From Elephas maximus indicus (Eukaryota > Chordata > Mammalia > Proboscidea > Elephantidae), in NCBI RefSeq assembly GCF_024166365.1, contig NC_064831.1, positions 26,154,768 through 26,218,767 of the forward strand: DNA of 64,000 nucleotides. The letters are read 5' to 3'. Made by a program: the position numbers and the translations under genes. Every line of letters starts with the position of its first letter. Positions within the stretch are counted from its first letter, which is position 1. Of the stretch, positions 47,291 to 58,126 are shown one piece after another. The notes under the pieces were generated by a model. It was not told the DNA's origin. It was given only the letters and a program-made list of their open reading frames with translations, and did no database searches.

Positions 47291-48244
47291 ATGTCCAATC
47301 ACACAGTGGTCACGGATTCTCTTCTGGTGGGCTTCTGTGGTATTCCACAGCTGCAGATTTTACAGGCTATGCTCTTTTTGCTCACTTACATTGTCACTGG
47401 GCTGGGAAAACTTCTTATTATCATCTTGACCAGCCTTGACCAACAACTCTACACGCTCATGTATTTTTTTTCCTGAAGAATTTGTCTTAGATCTCTCCTT
47501 CATCTCTGCTATTGTCCCCAAGTTTATCCATAATCCCTTTTCTCAACATAGCTCCATCTCTTTCCCAGGTTGTGCCACACAGATGTTTTCAATGACTGTA
47601 TCAACAGCCACTGAGCTCTTCCTCCTCACTGTCATGTCTTATGACCACTTCACACCCATCTACCATCCCCTGCACTATGAGATCATCATGAACTAAGGGG
47701 CTTGTGTGAAGCTGATGGTTTAATGTTGGCTCACTGGCAGTCTGACTGCCATAATGCACACAGTTGTCATTTTCTCCTTAACTTTCTGTGAGTCCAACGT
47801 CCACCAGTTCTTCTGTGACATCCCCCAATTAATTTATATCTCCTGTCCAGGTCAGCTCTCCAGAGAAACGGTGCCCATACTCATCAGTGTGATCTTGACT
47901 TTGGGCTGCTTTGTCTGCATCGTCTCCTACAGCTACGTCTTCTCCACTGTTCTGAGTATCCCATCTAAAACCGGACAGTCAAAAGCATTTTCCACCTACC
48001 TGCCCCATCCAGTTGTTACAGGACTTCTTTTCCTGGTTTTGTAATGTATTTAAAGACAAAGGCACAATCCCCTGCCCTCACCGACCTGGTATTTTCCTTG
48101 TTCTATGCAATTGTGTCCCCCACTCTAAACCCAGTCATCTATTGTCTGAGAAACAAAGACATAAAAATAGCTCTTCAGAGGTTGATTTGTGGAAAACTTT
48201 TTGCAAGGGATTACTTTTCCTTCAAGCTTATGAATTTACTGTAG
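47291..48244 (+). pseudogene. Olfactory receptor pseudogene, OR14 family
   Basis: Reading starts MSNHTVVTDSLLVGF at 47,291 (an upstream in-frame ATG at 47,219 is less OR-like). Family features in order are GKLLIIILT in helix 1, LDLSFISAIVPKFI, the decayed helix-3 end MSYDHFTPIYHPLHY (normally DRY...IC), HQFFCDIPQL in loop 2, KAFSTYLPH in helix 6 and [17 protein letters not shown] in helix 7. HQFFCDIPQL is characteristic of OR14. Lesions: two extra T in a T-run near 47,463-47,474, an apparent 4-base loss near 47,490, TAA at 47,694-47,696 and at 47,721-47,723, and a frameshift near 48,030-48,044. It is thus older and more decayed than the other two OR pseudogenes. Which OR14 member it was cannot be settled by eye. 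Confidence 0.9.
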
Positions 48245-49029
48245 CCACAGCTGAATTTGAGAAAATTATGTAGCTCTGTAATACTCTCATTTTATTATAA
48301 CTGACACTGATCACCCTTTGTTAGGTTTGGTCAGTGATCCATTAACTCACTTTTCGTAGTATTTTTCAGACTTTTGCTCTAAGCTATACGTTTCAGAGTA
48401 GAGAGAGAGACACAGAGATAGAGACAGAGAGAAACAGAGACAGAGAGAAAACATGTATTTGAGTTAAAAATATGAGTGCCAAGAATAAAAAATAGCCATT
48501 AAAAGTAGTTTATTCTTTTACCAAAGTTTTTGATTATATTTAGAACATTAATCTTTGTTGTGTTGTTACCTTCTTTGCTATTAGAGTTATATTAGTTTTA
48601 TAAAATTTTAGTTATGATATATAGTACTATTTTTATATCATTACTTGATGAAATATTGATAATGGTTTGATTATTCACAATACCTATAACTTTTTTTTCC
48701 CCTTACTTTCTGTAATTGTATTTAAGCTTTGGGCTTCAGCATTATGAAAGGGCAAATGCCATTAAGTTGGTGAAATCTTAAACTACTGCACTGAAAATGG
48801 ACAGAATTTTGTCAAAGAAGATAGATTTAAATAGTGGTTTTGTGTTAATTCATACCTTTTTATTTTTTACAATATCAGGTAACTTTTCTGTATAACCCCC
48901 CAAAAAGGCGTAGTTCTTTTTACAACTGTATTTAATAAAATTATTTTGATAAATTTTATTATTTGGTACTCATTTAATGGTAACAACATGGATTATATCC
49001 ATAACTCATGAAAACCAGTATTATCACAT
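48245..49029. other. No recognisable feature
   Basis: AT-rich sequence downstream of the OR14 pseudogene; contains the purine tract at 48,395. Confidence 0.45.
48395..48451. repeat. Purine-rich (GA/CA)n tract
   Basis: Imperfect GAGA/CAGAGA repeats on the plus strand. Confidence 0.9.
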
Positions 49030-49160
49030 TTGATGTTCCAAAGACCCAACGTCTATAGCCAGTTCCTTAACTACTGCCCCTCAATTCTCATCTAGAAATT
49101 GAGGGTTCTAATGGCTCCCTATGAGCTGAAAATGAACTTGATGGCACCTAACAATTGCAA
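49030..49160 (+). mobile_element. Degraded AfroSINE/RTE-tail relic
   Basis: 'ctccctatgagctgaaaatg' followed by 'cttgatggcacctaacaatt' matches the SINE/RTE tail, and 'agttccttaactactgcc' may be the head. Very old copy. Confidence 0.5.
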
Positions 49161-49276
49161 CACTACTGGAAAGTTTTGAGTCTTAAATGAAATAAAGCAT
49201 GAAAAAAGTCTATCATAGTTCATAAACTTAGAAATGATTAAACATCCATCTTTAGTATCCACTGGTTCAATAATTC

Positions 49277-49441
49277 ATCTGTAATTACCTGTTGTAATAG
49301 AGTCAATTCTGACGTATAGCAACCCTATAGGACAGAGTAGAACTGTCCCCTAGGATTTCCAATGAGCAGCAGGTGCATTCGAACTGCTGGCCTTTTGGTT
49401 AGCAGCTGAGCTCTTAACCACTGCACCATCAGGGCTCCCAT
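49277..49441 (-). mobile_element. AfroSINE, antisense
   Basis: From 'gttgtaatagagtcaattc' to 'ctgcaccatcagggctccc'. Flanks repeat as atctgtaatta before and atttgtaatta after, a one-mismatch target-site duplication. Confidence 0.9.
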
Positions 49442-50060
49442 TTGTAATTAGACCCTTAAAAATGGACACTTTCTATTATGTTGTTGAAGTTGATTGAAAC
49501 AAAAATAAACGTTTTATCTCTAAATGAATTTACTATGTTAATTTTTTTAAATGAAAATTCTCACCAAATAATCTGGGAAACTTGAGGAAATAATTATGAT
49601 GTTTATTTGATTAAAAACATGCAGAATATTATTGCTAAATATTTTTAAAAATATATTTAAGGATACTTTTTTTTCAATTATACCTTTTTCCTCTTTTGAA
49701 ACACTGAAAACTACAAAGACAATGAAAAAACTCTGTAGTTTAGATGAAAGAAAGAAAATAGCTACGGCTACGACCAGCCATCCTGATTAAAGGGGATGTG
49801 AGAAATAAAATCAAGTGAAGATATTTAGGATGCAGCAACCATTGGGAAACAAACCAGATGACATGGTAGCTTACTGTGAGCAACATTAACCACCTAAACA
49901 CTAAACTCTGAATGGATGAATGATCTTAGAATTAAGAAACCAGAAAGTTTACTGCTATAGTTTCTAAGACAAACAAACTTACTCCAAATCAAATACTAAA
50001 TGATTGCCCTTGTGTCTAAAACTCTTTGTATTTAAAGTTCTTTCAGTAATACACGCATGA
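49442..50060. other. No recognisable feature
   Basis: No supported gene or named repeat. Confidence 0.45.
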
Positions 50061-50890
50061 GTGTTTTGTTCTCTATAGACTGTACTCCAATAAAAATATA
50101 AAAAGATAAGTCTCACATAACCCACAGAGGATTAATATCCAAAGCATATGAATTATATCTATAAATCAATAAGCAAAATACAAACAAATTAATGAAGAAC
50201 TGGAGAAGTAAATTAAGAAGAATTTCTGGAGATAAAAAAGCAAATGGGCTATAACTACATTCAAATGTATTAAATCTCATTTCTAGTGAGAAAAGTGAAG
50301 TTTTAACCACACCGAGATACCATTTCACACTTACCTGGTAGAGCAATAAGTTATAGAATATCAAGTATTAGCAAGATTGTGGAACAACAAGGACACCCAT
50401 ACGCTGATAGCGGTCTTGCAAATGAGTTGCACATCTTCCCCAAACTTGGCAGTTACCTATTAATGTTAAAGGTGCACATTATTTTTGATCCAGCAGTTCT
50501 ACTCCCAGGCATATTTCCTGCAAAATCTTTTCACATGTGATCTGTTTGCCTTCTACAAGGATGTGTGTAGTGTCACTGCTTACAAAAGCAGGAAGCAAAC
50601 CAGTTGAAATGTACAATATAATTCCAATTAAAATGAGGAAATAAAAGAAAATTATAAAAATGTTGATCAATTTATAAAAAGTACAAAACCGTTAAACACT
50701 GTATGATATATAGTTTAGGGATGTATAAAAAAATTTAGGGATGTATAGGTTGTAAAAACCATAAAATTACGCAAAGGACCCTTTATTGTGATTCTATCGT
50801 GAGATAGAATCATGGCTATCTCACTAGGGGAATAAGAACTGTTATTCTTTAAAACTGTACTGTAAGTTCAATAAGAAATATAGAGCTTAT
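50061..50890 (+). mobile_element. Old L1 3' end, sense
   Basis: 'ataacccacagaggattaat', 'accgagataccatttcacac' and 'tttgatccagcagttctac' follow the order of the L1 C-terminal/3'UTR region. Decayed. Confidence 0.65.
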
Positions 50891-50894
50891 TCAA

Positions 50895-52800
50895 GTCAGG
50901 GTTATTGGTTATAGTTTACACATAATAAAATTTACCCTTTTTAGCTTACAGTTCTAAAAGTTTTGACAAATATGTACACCACCAGCTCACGTAACCACAA
51001 CCAAAATCTATACACAGAGTATTTCCAGCATGTCGAAAATTTCTCCTATCACTCTCAGGCCCTGGTTTGATACCTGATTTGATACCTGATTCTATAGTTT
51101 TACCTTTTCCAAAAGTCACATACACAGAATCATATAGCATGTGGCCTGTGGGGGTTGTCCTCTTTCAGAGAGATGGAGAGACAGAGAAAGAGGTAGATAG
51201 ATAGCTGCCTTTGAGTTGACTCCAACTCATCGAACCTATATAATAAGAAAAATACATGGGAACAAAACATTGCCTGGTCCTGTGCCATCCTCACCATCAC
51301 CACCATATTCAAGTCCCTGGTTAGGGCCATTGGATCAATTCATCTCACTGAGGGTTTCCCATAGGTTCATTGGCCCTCTAAGTCACTGATCACAAAGTCC
51401 TTCTCTACCAACTGATTCTTCCTGATGAGGTGTCCAAAATAAGTGAGTTGGGCAGTGTTCTGTTATGATCCATATGGTTTATATTGGATAATTTTTGCAC
51501 ATAAATTGCCAGGCCTTTCTTCCTAGTCTTAGACTGGAAATCCCACTGAAATTTGACTACCATAAGTGACCTCGCTGGTTTTTGAAATACCAGTAGCATA
51601 GCTTCCAGCATCATAGCAATATGCAAACCATCACAGTATGACAGACTGACATACTGTTTTGAGATTAACCCCATGTTGTTGCATGTATTGATACTTGGTC
51701 CCCTCACTAAGTGGTATACCATTTAGTGGGTATGTTACAATTTTATTAGCCCTTTCAGCAATTGGTAAGCATTTGGGTTATTTCCAGGTATTGGTTATTA
51801 TGAGTAAAGTTGCTGTGTACATTTGGGTACACATCTTTGTGTGAGCATAGGTTTTCATTTCTCTTGAACAAAAATGTAGGAGTGGGATTGCTGAGTTGCA
51901 TGGTAACTACAAGTGATCACTATATAATTGTGTGTTCACCATTTTGCATTCCCACCAACAGGCCATGAGATTTCCAGTTGATTCTTGTCTTCTCCATTAA
52001 CATGAGATGGATTAACTTAAAAAAAAAAAAATTCAGCCATTCTAATGGTGGTATCTCTTTGTGTTTTTAATTTGCATTTCCCTGGTTAGTGATGGTAAGC
52101 ATATTTTCTTGGGCATATTTTCCATCTTAATATCTTCTTTGGTAATTTGTTGGTTCAACCCTTTTAGTCAGTTTTCATTGGGTTTTTCATCTTCTTATAA
52201 TTGAATTGCAGACATTCTTTACATATTCTTGTTATATACTTATTCTGATATGTGTTTTCAAATATCTTCTTCTACTCTGTGACTTGTCTTTTCATCTTCT
52301 CAATAGAATCATTCTTTGAGAAGAAATTTTACTTTTAATTAAGCCAAAAATTACCATATTTTTCATTTGTGGTTCATGCTTTTTTATGTCTATCAAAAAC
52401 TGCTTGCCTAATCCAAGGTCTCAAAGATTTTTTCTTATGCTTTCTAATACAGGTTTTAAAACCTTAAGACTTTTATTTATATCTACGGCCTATTTGTAGT
52501 TAATTTTTGTATAAGGTGTGATGTAAGTGAAGAGGTTCTTTTTTTTTTTTTTTAATATGGATACTTATTCGTACCAACATACTTTTTTTTAAAGGCTATC
52601 TTTGTCCATTGAATTATCTTGATATCTTTGTCAAGATTTAGTTGACCATATATGTGTGGGCCTATTTTTAGATTCTATTCTGTTCCACTGATCAATATGT
52701 CTATACTTATGCCAATGCCACAATGTCTCGATCACTATAGCTTTCTTTATAGTAAATCTTATAATTAGTTACCTTTAGATAGCTTTAACTGTTGTTTAGT
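50895..52800 (-). mobile_element. Old L1 3' part, antisense, split by RTE
   Basis: 'tgacaaatatgtacaccacc', 'gtgggattgctgagttgc' and 'ttccactgatcaatatgtc' are antisense L1 3'UTR and ORF2. An RTE piece interrupts at about 51,190-51,720. Confidence 0.7.
51190..51720 (-). mobile_element. RTE-type LINE with internal deletion, antisense
   Basis: The left half (to about 51,445) is the RTE 3' end ('ctgcctttgagttgactcc', 'attgcctggtcctgtgcc'). The right half matches the 5' part of the copy at 35,338-37,650 ('atagcttccagcatcatagc'). The middle is absent, so the element lost its core. Confidence 0.75.
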
Positions 52801-53013
52801 CTCTGTCTTTACACTTGAAAAATATCTGACAAGTGGGAAACAAATCCCACTTTAGTGAAAAACATAATATAATAAATAAAATAATGGAAGTAAGAAAATA
52901 AATCTAAATTAATCTTGCAGGATTCCTTCCAAATCGGAAAACAAATCCCAGAATTTATGAAGAACTGAATATGAAGATTTGGTACATAAAAATTAATAAG
53001 TTTCTCATGATGA

Positions 53014-53062
53014 CACACATGGGGTCTCCATGAATCAGAGTTGACTCAGTGGCAACTGTTTT
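53014..53062 (+). mobile_element. AfroSINE/RTE tail fragment
   Basis: 'tctccatgaatcagagttg' and 'actcagtggcaactg' with a T-run. It sits directly before the tRNA-Gly-headed SINE. Confidence 0.65.
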
Positions 53063-53070
53063 TTTTTTGA

Positions 53071-53420
53071 GACGTTGGTCATTCAGTGGTAGAATTTTCA
53101 CCTGCAATGTCAGAAACCCTGGTTCATTCCTGGCCAGTGTACCTCGAGTGCAGCCAGTGCCAGTCTGGTAGTGGAGGCATCTATGTTCTATGATGCTGAC
53201 TACTTTACAGGTTTCAGTGGAGCTTCCAGGTGAAGACAGACTAGGAAGAATGGTCTGGCAATCTACTTCTGAAAATCAGTCAGTGAAAACCCTGTGGATC
53301 ACAAAGGTCCAATCTACAACTGATCATGGGGGTGGGGCAGGACCTGGCAGTGTTTTGTTTCATTGTACATGGGGTCGTAATGAATTGGATCCAACTTGAA
53401 AGCAACTAACAACAACAAAA
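53071..53420 (+). mobile_element. SINE with tRNA-Gly-like head and RTE-like tail
   Basis: The head 'gttggtcattcagtggtaga' and 'attttcacctgc' matches tRNA-Gly(GCC), with box B decayed to 'ggttcattcctgg'. A non-tRNA body follows ('gtgcagccagtgccag', 'gaatggtctggcaatctac'). The tail is 'gggcaggacctggcagtg' to 'aactaacaacaacaaaa', matching the RTE 3' end. This differs from the common AfroSINE head. A functional tRNA gene is unlikely because stem pairing is lost. Confidence 0.78.
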
Positions 53421-53611
53421 TGATTAAAAACACTATAAACAAATTCAAAACACAAGTGAGACTAAGAAACACTATTTGCATCACATTTAACATACGAGTA
53501 GTTGGTACAGCAAATGTTTAGCTTGGTACATAAAGTGGGCAATTGCATAAGAAATAAAAGAATATAAAATTGGCAAAAACTCAGATAAATGACCATCACT
53601 GGCTGCAAGAG

Positions 53612-53858
53612 CTCTTGTTGTTAGGTGCTGTTGAGTTGTTACTGACTCTTAGTGACCCTATGTACAGTAGAACAAAACTTTGCCCAGTCCTGAGCCGTCT
53701 TTACAATCATTGCTACGTTTGAGCCCACTGTTGCAGAAACTGTGTCAATCCATCTCATTAAGAGTCTTCCTCTTTTTTGCTGACCCTCTACTTTACCAAG
53801 CATGATGTCCTTCTCCAGGGACTGATCCCTCCTGATAACATGTCCAAAGCATGTGTAA
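53612..53858 (-). mobile_element. RTE-type LINE 3' part, antisense
   Basis: 'gctcttgttgttaggtgctg' to 'cctcctgataacatgtcc', a strongly 5'-truncated copy. Confidence 0.88.
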
Positions 53859-54213
53859 CATATTTAATAAGTTCTTCACCATGCTGACAACTTTTTTCTG
53901 AGGCTACTCCCTGTACACACATCACATAAATGGCTTCTCATCTCTGTATTGTGCCTTCTTATTCTTTTTTCAAGTATCTCTCCCATCACTTAAACTTTGT
54001 TTTAAAATTCCTCAGTGCCCTATCCTTCTTATTTTGTTAGTTTGTACTCTTTCCCTATTTGTGAAATTGTATTTAAAAATAGCATCTCTATGTTGAAAAC
54101 TTCTACATTTTTAAATCTAGACCAAGCCATTTCTCTGAGCTACAGGATGAGGATGAGCTATATATCCAAGTCTCCATTTAGCATCATTTCTTGAAGCCTC
54201 TCAGCTGTAGATC

Positions 54214-54216
<3 letters not shown>
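53859..54216. other. No recognisable feature
   Basis: No gene seen. Pyrimidine-rich and possibly old repeat, but not assignable. Confidence 0.4.

Positions 54217-54218
<2 letters not shown>

Positions 54219-54269
<51 letters not shown>
54219..54269. repeat. (TA)n microsatellite, about 25 units
   Basis: An uninterrupted TA run, self-complementary over its whole length. Confidence 0.97.
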
Positions 54270-54271
<2 letters not shown>

Positions 54272-54282
54272 CCCCTCTGGAA

Positions 54283-54490
54283 AGAGTCCAAGGAGACCAG
54301 ATTTCTCAGTAGTTAGAGAGCTCATCTGCTAACTGAAAGGTCAGTGGTTTGAACCCACCAGCAGCTCTGTGGGAGAAAAATATGGCAATCTGCTTCCTTA
54401 AAGATTTACAGCCTTGGAAACCCTGTGGGGCAGTTCTATAGGGTGGCTATGAGTCAAAATCAATTCAACATCAATGGGTTTTTTGATTGT
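54283..54490 (+). mobile_element. AfroSINE, long subtype, sense
   Basis: Head 'gtagttagagagctcatctg', box B-like 'cagtggtttgaacccacc', then the extra block 'gggagaaaaatatggcaatc' shared with 7,424-7,632, then the RTE-like tail. Confidence 0.88.
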
Positions 54491-54862
54491 TTTTTGGCTT
54501 AGGCAGAGTCTAGCACCTCTTAAGTTTAACACACTGGAAAAAAGCTAAAAAGCTTTCGGTAAGATAATATAAATCTGGTTATATACAAGGCATAATCAAT
54601 ACACTATTCAAAGATTAGCCTTTGTAGGGTAAGATATTTAATTTTTTAATATTCCATACCAATGAGTTAAACTCTCCAACCACCCACTTTCCCCCATTGC
54701 ATATGCCAAAGCTTCACTCTCTACCCAGTATTTGAACCAGATGGTTCAGAGAAGGAATAACAATTGTCCTCACAGACCAAGGCCCAAGAGGAAGAGGAAA
54801 CTTGAGGACTTGAAGAAGTATAAAAGAACACACTGACATGCGGTGAGAGGAAAATAAACATG
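54491..54862. other. No recognisable feature
   Basis: No gene or named repeat seen. Confidence 0.4.
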
Positions 54863-55330
54863 AGGGTAAGTCAAAAAATCATAGAAACCTTTATTAAACA
54901 AAATTATGAAAATGTGAAGCTATTGTTTCTGAGCATATCCGCTGAAGGCAGTGTTTCCATCTCTAACACTTATCCAAAGAATTCTGCACTCTTCAATTTA
55001 CATCACATCACATCGTGTTCCCTTTAAACATTCTTTGACTCTGGGGAACAAAAGAAGTCTGAGAGAACAAGATCAGGGCTATAGAGTGGATAGGGTAAGG
55101 TTTACCAACAAAATTCTTATAGGACCGCCCTTGCTACCCTTGAAGAATGAGCAGGTACATTGTCGTGATGGAAAAAAAAAATTCCTCAGCAACTTTCCTG
55201 GTCTTTTTCTTAACAACGCAGTTTTCAGTTTTCTTAGGACTTCTTCATAATAAGCCCCTGTGATCATCCTGTGTCCTTTAAGAGACTCTATCAACAATGC
55301 AATTTGTAAATGCAAAATGTATCATGTCAT
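54863..55330 (-). mobile_element. Mariner-like DNA transposon fragment with transposase remnant
   Basis: The end at 54,863 ('gagggtaagtcaaaaaatc') looks like a mariner terminal repeat. On the minus strand the transposase is readable in pieces: RMITGAYYEEVLRKL and RKRPGKL, then, after a frameshift, HHDNVPAHSS (the conserved HDN.PAH region with the second catalytic Asp), and YPLYSPDLVLSDFF (the PPYSPDL.PSDF block that holds the third). Order and spacing fit a mariner transposase C-terminal half. The 5' half and the other terminal repeat are missing or unrecognisable, so the element is inactive. Confidence 0.82.
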
Positions 55331-55417
55331 TTCCTAATTACTACTCCTCAATAATCAAGCATCTTTTTTTGTGTAAAATGCAAACATTCTACAGGGCTTT
55401 TGCTTCTTAAAGCTGGT

Positions 55418-55806
55418 GTAACAGAAGTATCACAAATAGGTGATTTTAAAGCACAGAAATTTATTTTCTCACAGTTCAGGAGGCCAGAAGTCTGAATTCA
55501 GGGCCCCAGTTTCAGAGGAAGGTGCTCTCTCTGTCCATTCCGGGGGAAAATCCTTCTCTAGCCCCAGCAGTGGCATTCCCTGGTTCCTTGGTGATCTTCA
55601 CGTGGCATCTATCTTTCCTCCATTTGTGCTTGTTCTTCTCTGTGCCTAATCTGCTCTTTTTATATCTCGAAAGTGATTAGGTTTAAGACACACCCTACCC
55701 TCCACATATGGTCGCAATAGCATAAGAAATTACCCTATCCCCAAACAAGTTTACATATATGGGTTAGGGTACCAACATTTATTTTGAGGAGACACAATTC
55801 ATTGCT
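55418..55806 (+). mobile_element. Old interspersed repeat, fuller copy
   Basis: 'ggtgtaacagaagtatcac', 'gcacagaaatttattttctc', 'ctcacagttcaggaggccag' and the end 'ttttgaggagacacaattc' follow a known mammalian consensus order. The family is the same as 45,027-45,290. The family name is not certain. Confidence 0.65.
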
Positions 55807-56455
55807 TTACAAATTTAAGGACCTACATGGACTAGCCTCTGCTTTTCTCTTCCATTTTATCTCCTTCTCTTATTCTCTAGGCTCCTTTCCTGACGTTCAT
55901 GCCATGATCTCTGCCTGGACACTCATTCCATTCTATTCCTCTCATCCTTGGAGTATAAGTTAAAGCACTTCTTAAACACAGAAATCTTTTCTAACCTTCC
56001 ATGTTGAATTAGATCTTACTGTCCTATGTTCATCCTCGTGGTGTGGTGGTTAAGAGCTACGTCTGCTAATCAAGAGGGTAGTTCGAATCCACCAGGCACT
56101 CCTTGGAAACTCCATGGAGCAGTTCTACTCTGACCTATAGGGTTGCTATGAGCCAGAATCGACTCAACAGCAATAGGTTTGGTTTTATCTTTTTTGGTTT
56201 GGTCCTATGTTCATGCACCAGCTTTCAATTTATTTCTCCATAGCAATTATCATGAATAGAAAGAAGTCACTTATTCACTTCATAGTTTATTACATATTTT
56301 ACCCCTTCCTAGACTAGAGGCTCCATTAAGATGGAGCTTTCCTTGGACTATTTTTTATTGGTTCATCCAGAGCAACCTAGACTGTAGCACAGGACCTGGA
56401 ACACAAAGGGGGATTAAAAACACTTGAGGAATTGATGAATAAAATAGTGAGCAGG
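55807..56455 (+). mobile_element. L2 LINE 3' end, sense, split by an AfroSINE
   Basis: 'aaggacctacatggactagc' and 'ttctctaggctcctttcc' are L2-like. After the SINE, 'gactagaggctccattaag' and 'gagcaacctagactgtagc' to 'gaattgatgaataaaat' continue to the L2 end. Confidence 0.65.
56034..56201 (+). mobile_element. AfroSINE nested in L2, with perfect target-site duplication
   Basis: The 13-base duplication gtcctatgttcat occurs at 56,021-56,033 and 56,202-56,214. The SINE head is 'cctcgtggtgtggtggttaag' region and the tail is 'gactcaacagcaataggttt'. Confidence 0.95.
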
Positions 56456-57152
56456 ATTAGTGATGTCTTGTAAGTACTGGCTAAATTAAAGAAAACATAA
56501 AAGCTATATCAGTTTTTTAATGTGCATCTTTTGCCTCCCAGGGCTCATAAATAACATATAATACTTTGAATTTCCCTTCCTTCCTAGCATATTATTGCAC
56601 AACAAAACATTAAAAAGTTTAAGTTACTATAGATAAATGTTTGGCCCATCAAAAATCCCTCTTTGTTATTTCTTGTCACTAGGAGAAAATTTAAGACAAC
56701 ACATATTTCAAAAAGCTTCTTCTTTTCTTCATTCATTCCACAAATATATAGTGAGCTCCAATGGCACCAGCAGTTGGGTCCACAAGGCTAGTCTCCTAAA
56801 ACTGCTTAAAGGACATGTACCTTTGTGTACATATGGCCATACAAACGCAAGGGAAATCCTGTAGTAGAATATGCAAGTTACGCATATATAATCCTCAAGC
56901 ATTGTCATTGTACAACCAGATTTCCTCCAAAAGATGAAGGTATGTGTCTAAACTCTCAATTGCCCCCAAAATGATTTGATAAAGGCAATTAATCTTTCTG
57001 ACCAGTTGTTGGCAAGGAACCATGAGGAAGCTGTTTCTTTATGACTTTTGGAAAATTAATATGGTACTGAAGAGGAGATTCAGGTTTGAAGGATGAATCT
57101 GCCACTTATTTTCCCAGTACTTCATCCACTCTGTCTTCTGAGCATCTTTTCC
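56456..57152. other. No recognisable feature
   Basis: 3' flank of the OR11L1 pseudogene; no gene seen. Confidence 0.45.
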
Positions 57153-58126
57153 CTACCTAATAAAGACACTTCCTTTCACTCTTACTCCATATATGCCACA
57201 CTTTCTTCTCATGACTTTTCTGACAGCCTCTTTGAAGTCTTTATTCCTCAAGCTGTAGATAACAGGGTTCAGTAGTGGGGTGACAACAGTGTAGAAGACA
57301 GAAATAATCTTGTTGATTTCCGGTGAAAAGTAAGCACTGGACGGACATACATGGAGATCATGGTCCCATAGTAGATAGTTACAACAGCCAGATGGGATCC
57401 ACATGTGGAAAAGGTCTTCATTCAGCCAGAGACTGAAGGAATTCTCAGTATGGAAGACAAAATGAAAACATAGGACACAAGTGTAAGAAGAAAACAAATG
57501 CACAGCACAGCAATTGATAGGATGAAGATTACCAACTCAGTGATATAAATGCTGGAACATGACGGCTGCATAATATGGGGAAGAAGGTCACAGAAGTTAT
57601 GATTGATCTGGTTGGGTCCACAGAATTCCAACTTGGAAATCATCAGTGAAGGTGGAAAGCCTGTGCCAATCCCTGTCAACCAGGAGATAGCCGCCAATTT
57701 GGCACAGATATCAGGACTCATCAAGAAGGAATAGTGAAGTGGGCTACAAATGGCCAGATATCGGTCATAGGCCATCATGGCCAGAAGAAAGCACTCTGTA
57801 GCCCCAAAGAAGACAAAGAAATAGAGCTGGGCCATACAAGCAGAGAAGGAGAAGACTTGGCCCCACGAGAGTAAGTTGGCCAGGAGAAGTGGTACAATGG
57901 TGGAGGTATACCAGATCTCTAGAAAAGAGAGGTGCTTGAGGAACATGTACATAGGTAGGTGCAGTAGCTGGTCCTGGCTCACCACCGTGATGATGATAAC
58001 ATTCCCCAAAACCATAAGGAAGTAAAGGATCAGAAAAATGGCAAGGAGCAAGTTTTGCCATTCAAGAGAGTTCTGGAATCCTAGCAAATGAAACTCAGTG
58101 ACAGTGGATACATTCTGGGTCTCCAT
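57153..58126 (-). pseudogene. OR11L1: OR11L1 olfactory receptor pseudogene, two lesions
   Basis: The start is the ATG at 58,126-58,124 giving METQNVST with an N-glycosylation site at N5; an in-frame ATG 26 codons upstream lacks OR character. Motifs by residue: GN 41-42 (helix 1), LHLPMY 55-60, Cys97, MAYDRYLAIC 118-127 (helix 3), Cys169/179/190 of loop 2 with NFCD 177-180, SY 219-220 (helix 5). Two lesions follow. Codon 235 is TGA (57,424-57,422) where the family has Arg, and the same frame then continues with [11 protein letters not shown] base is missing from a C run near 57,338-57,343, shifting the frame before [14 protein letters not shown] and [12 protein letters not shown]. Length matches human OR11L1 (about 322 residues from memory). 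Long stretches look identical to the human protein as recalled. The truncated product would lack helices 6 and 7, so it should not couple to G protein. Confidence 0.95.

Noticed and set aside
53071-53143. Possible functional tRNA-Gly gene
   Set aside because: Box B has lost a base, the acceptor stem does not pair, and the sequence runs on into a SINE body and RTE-type tail.
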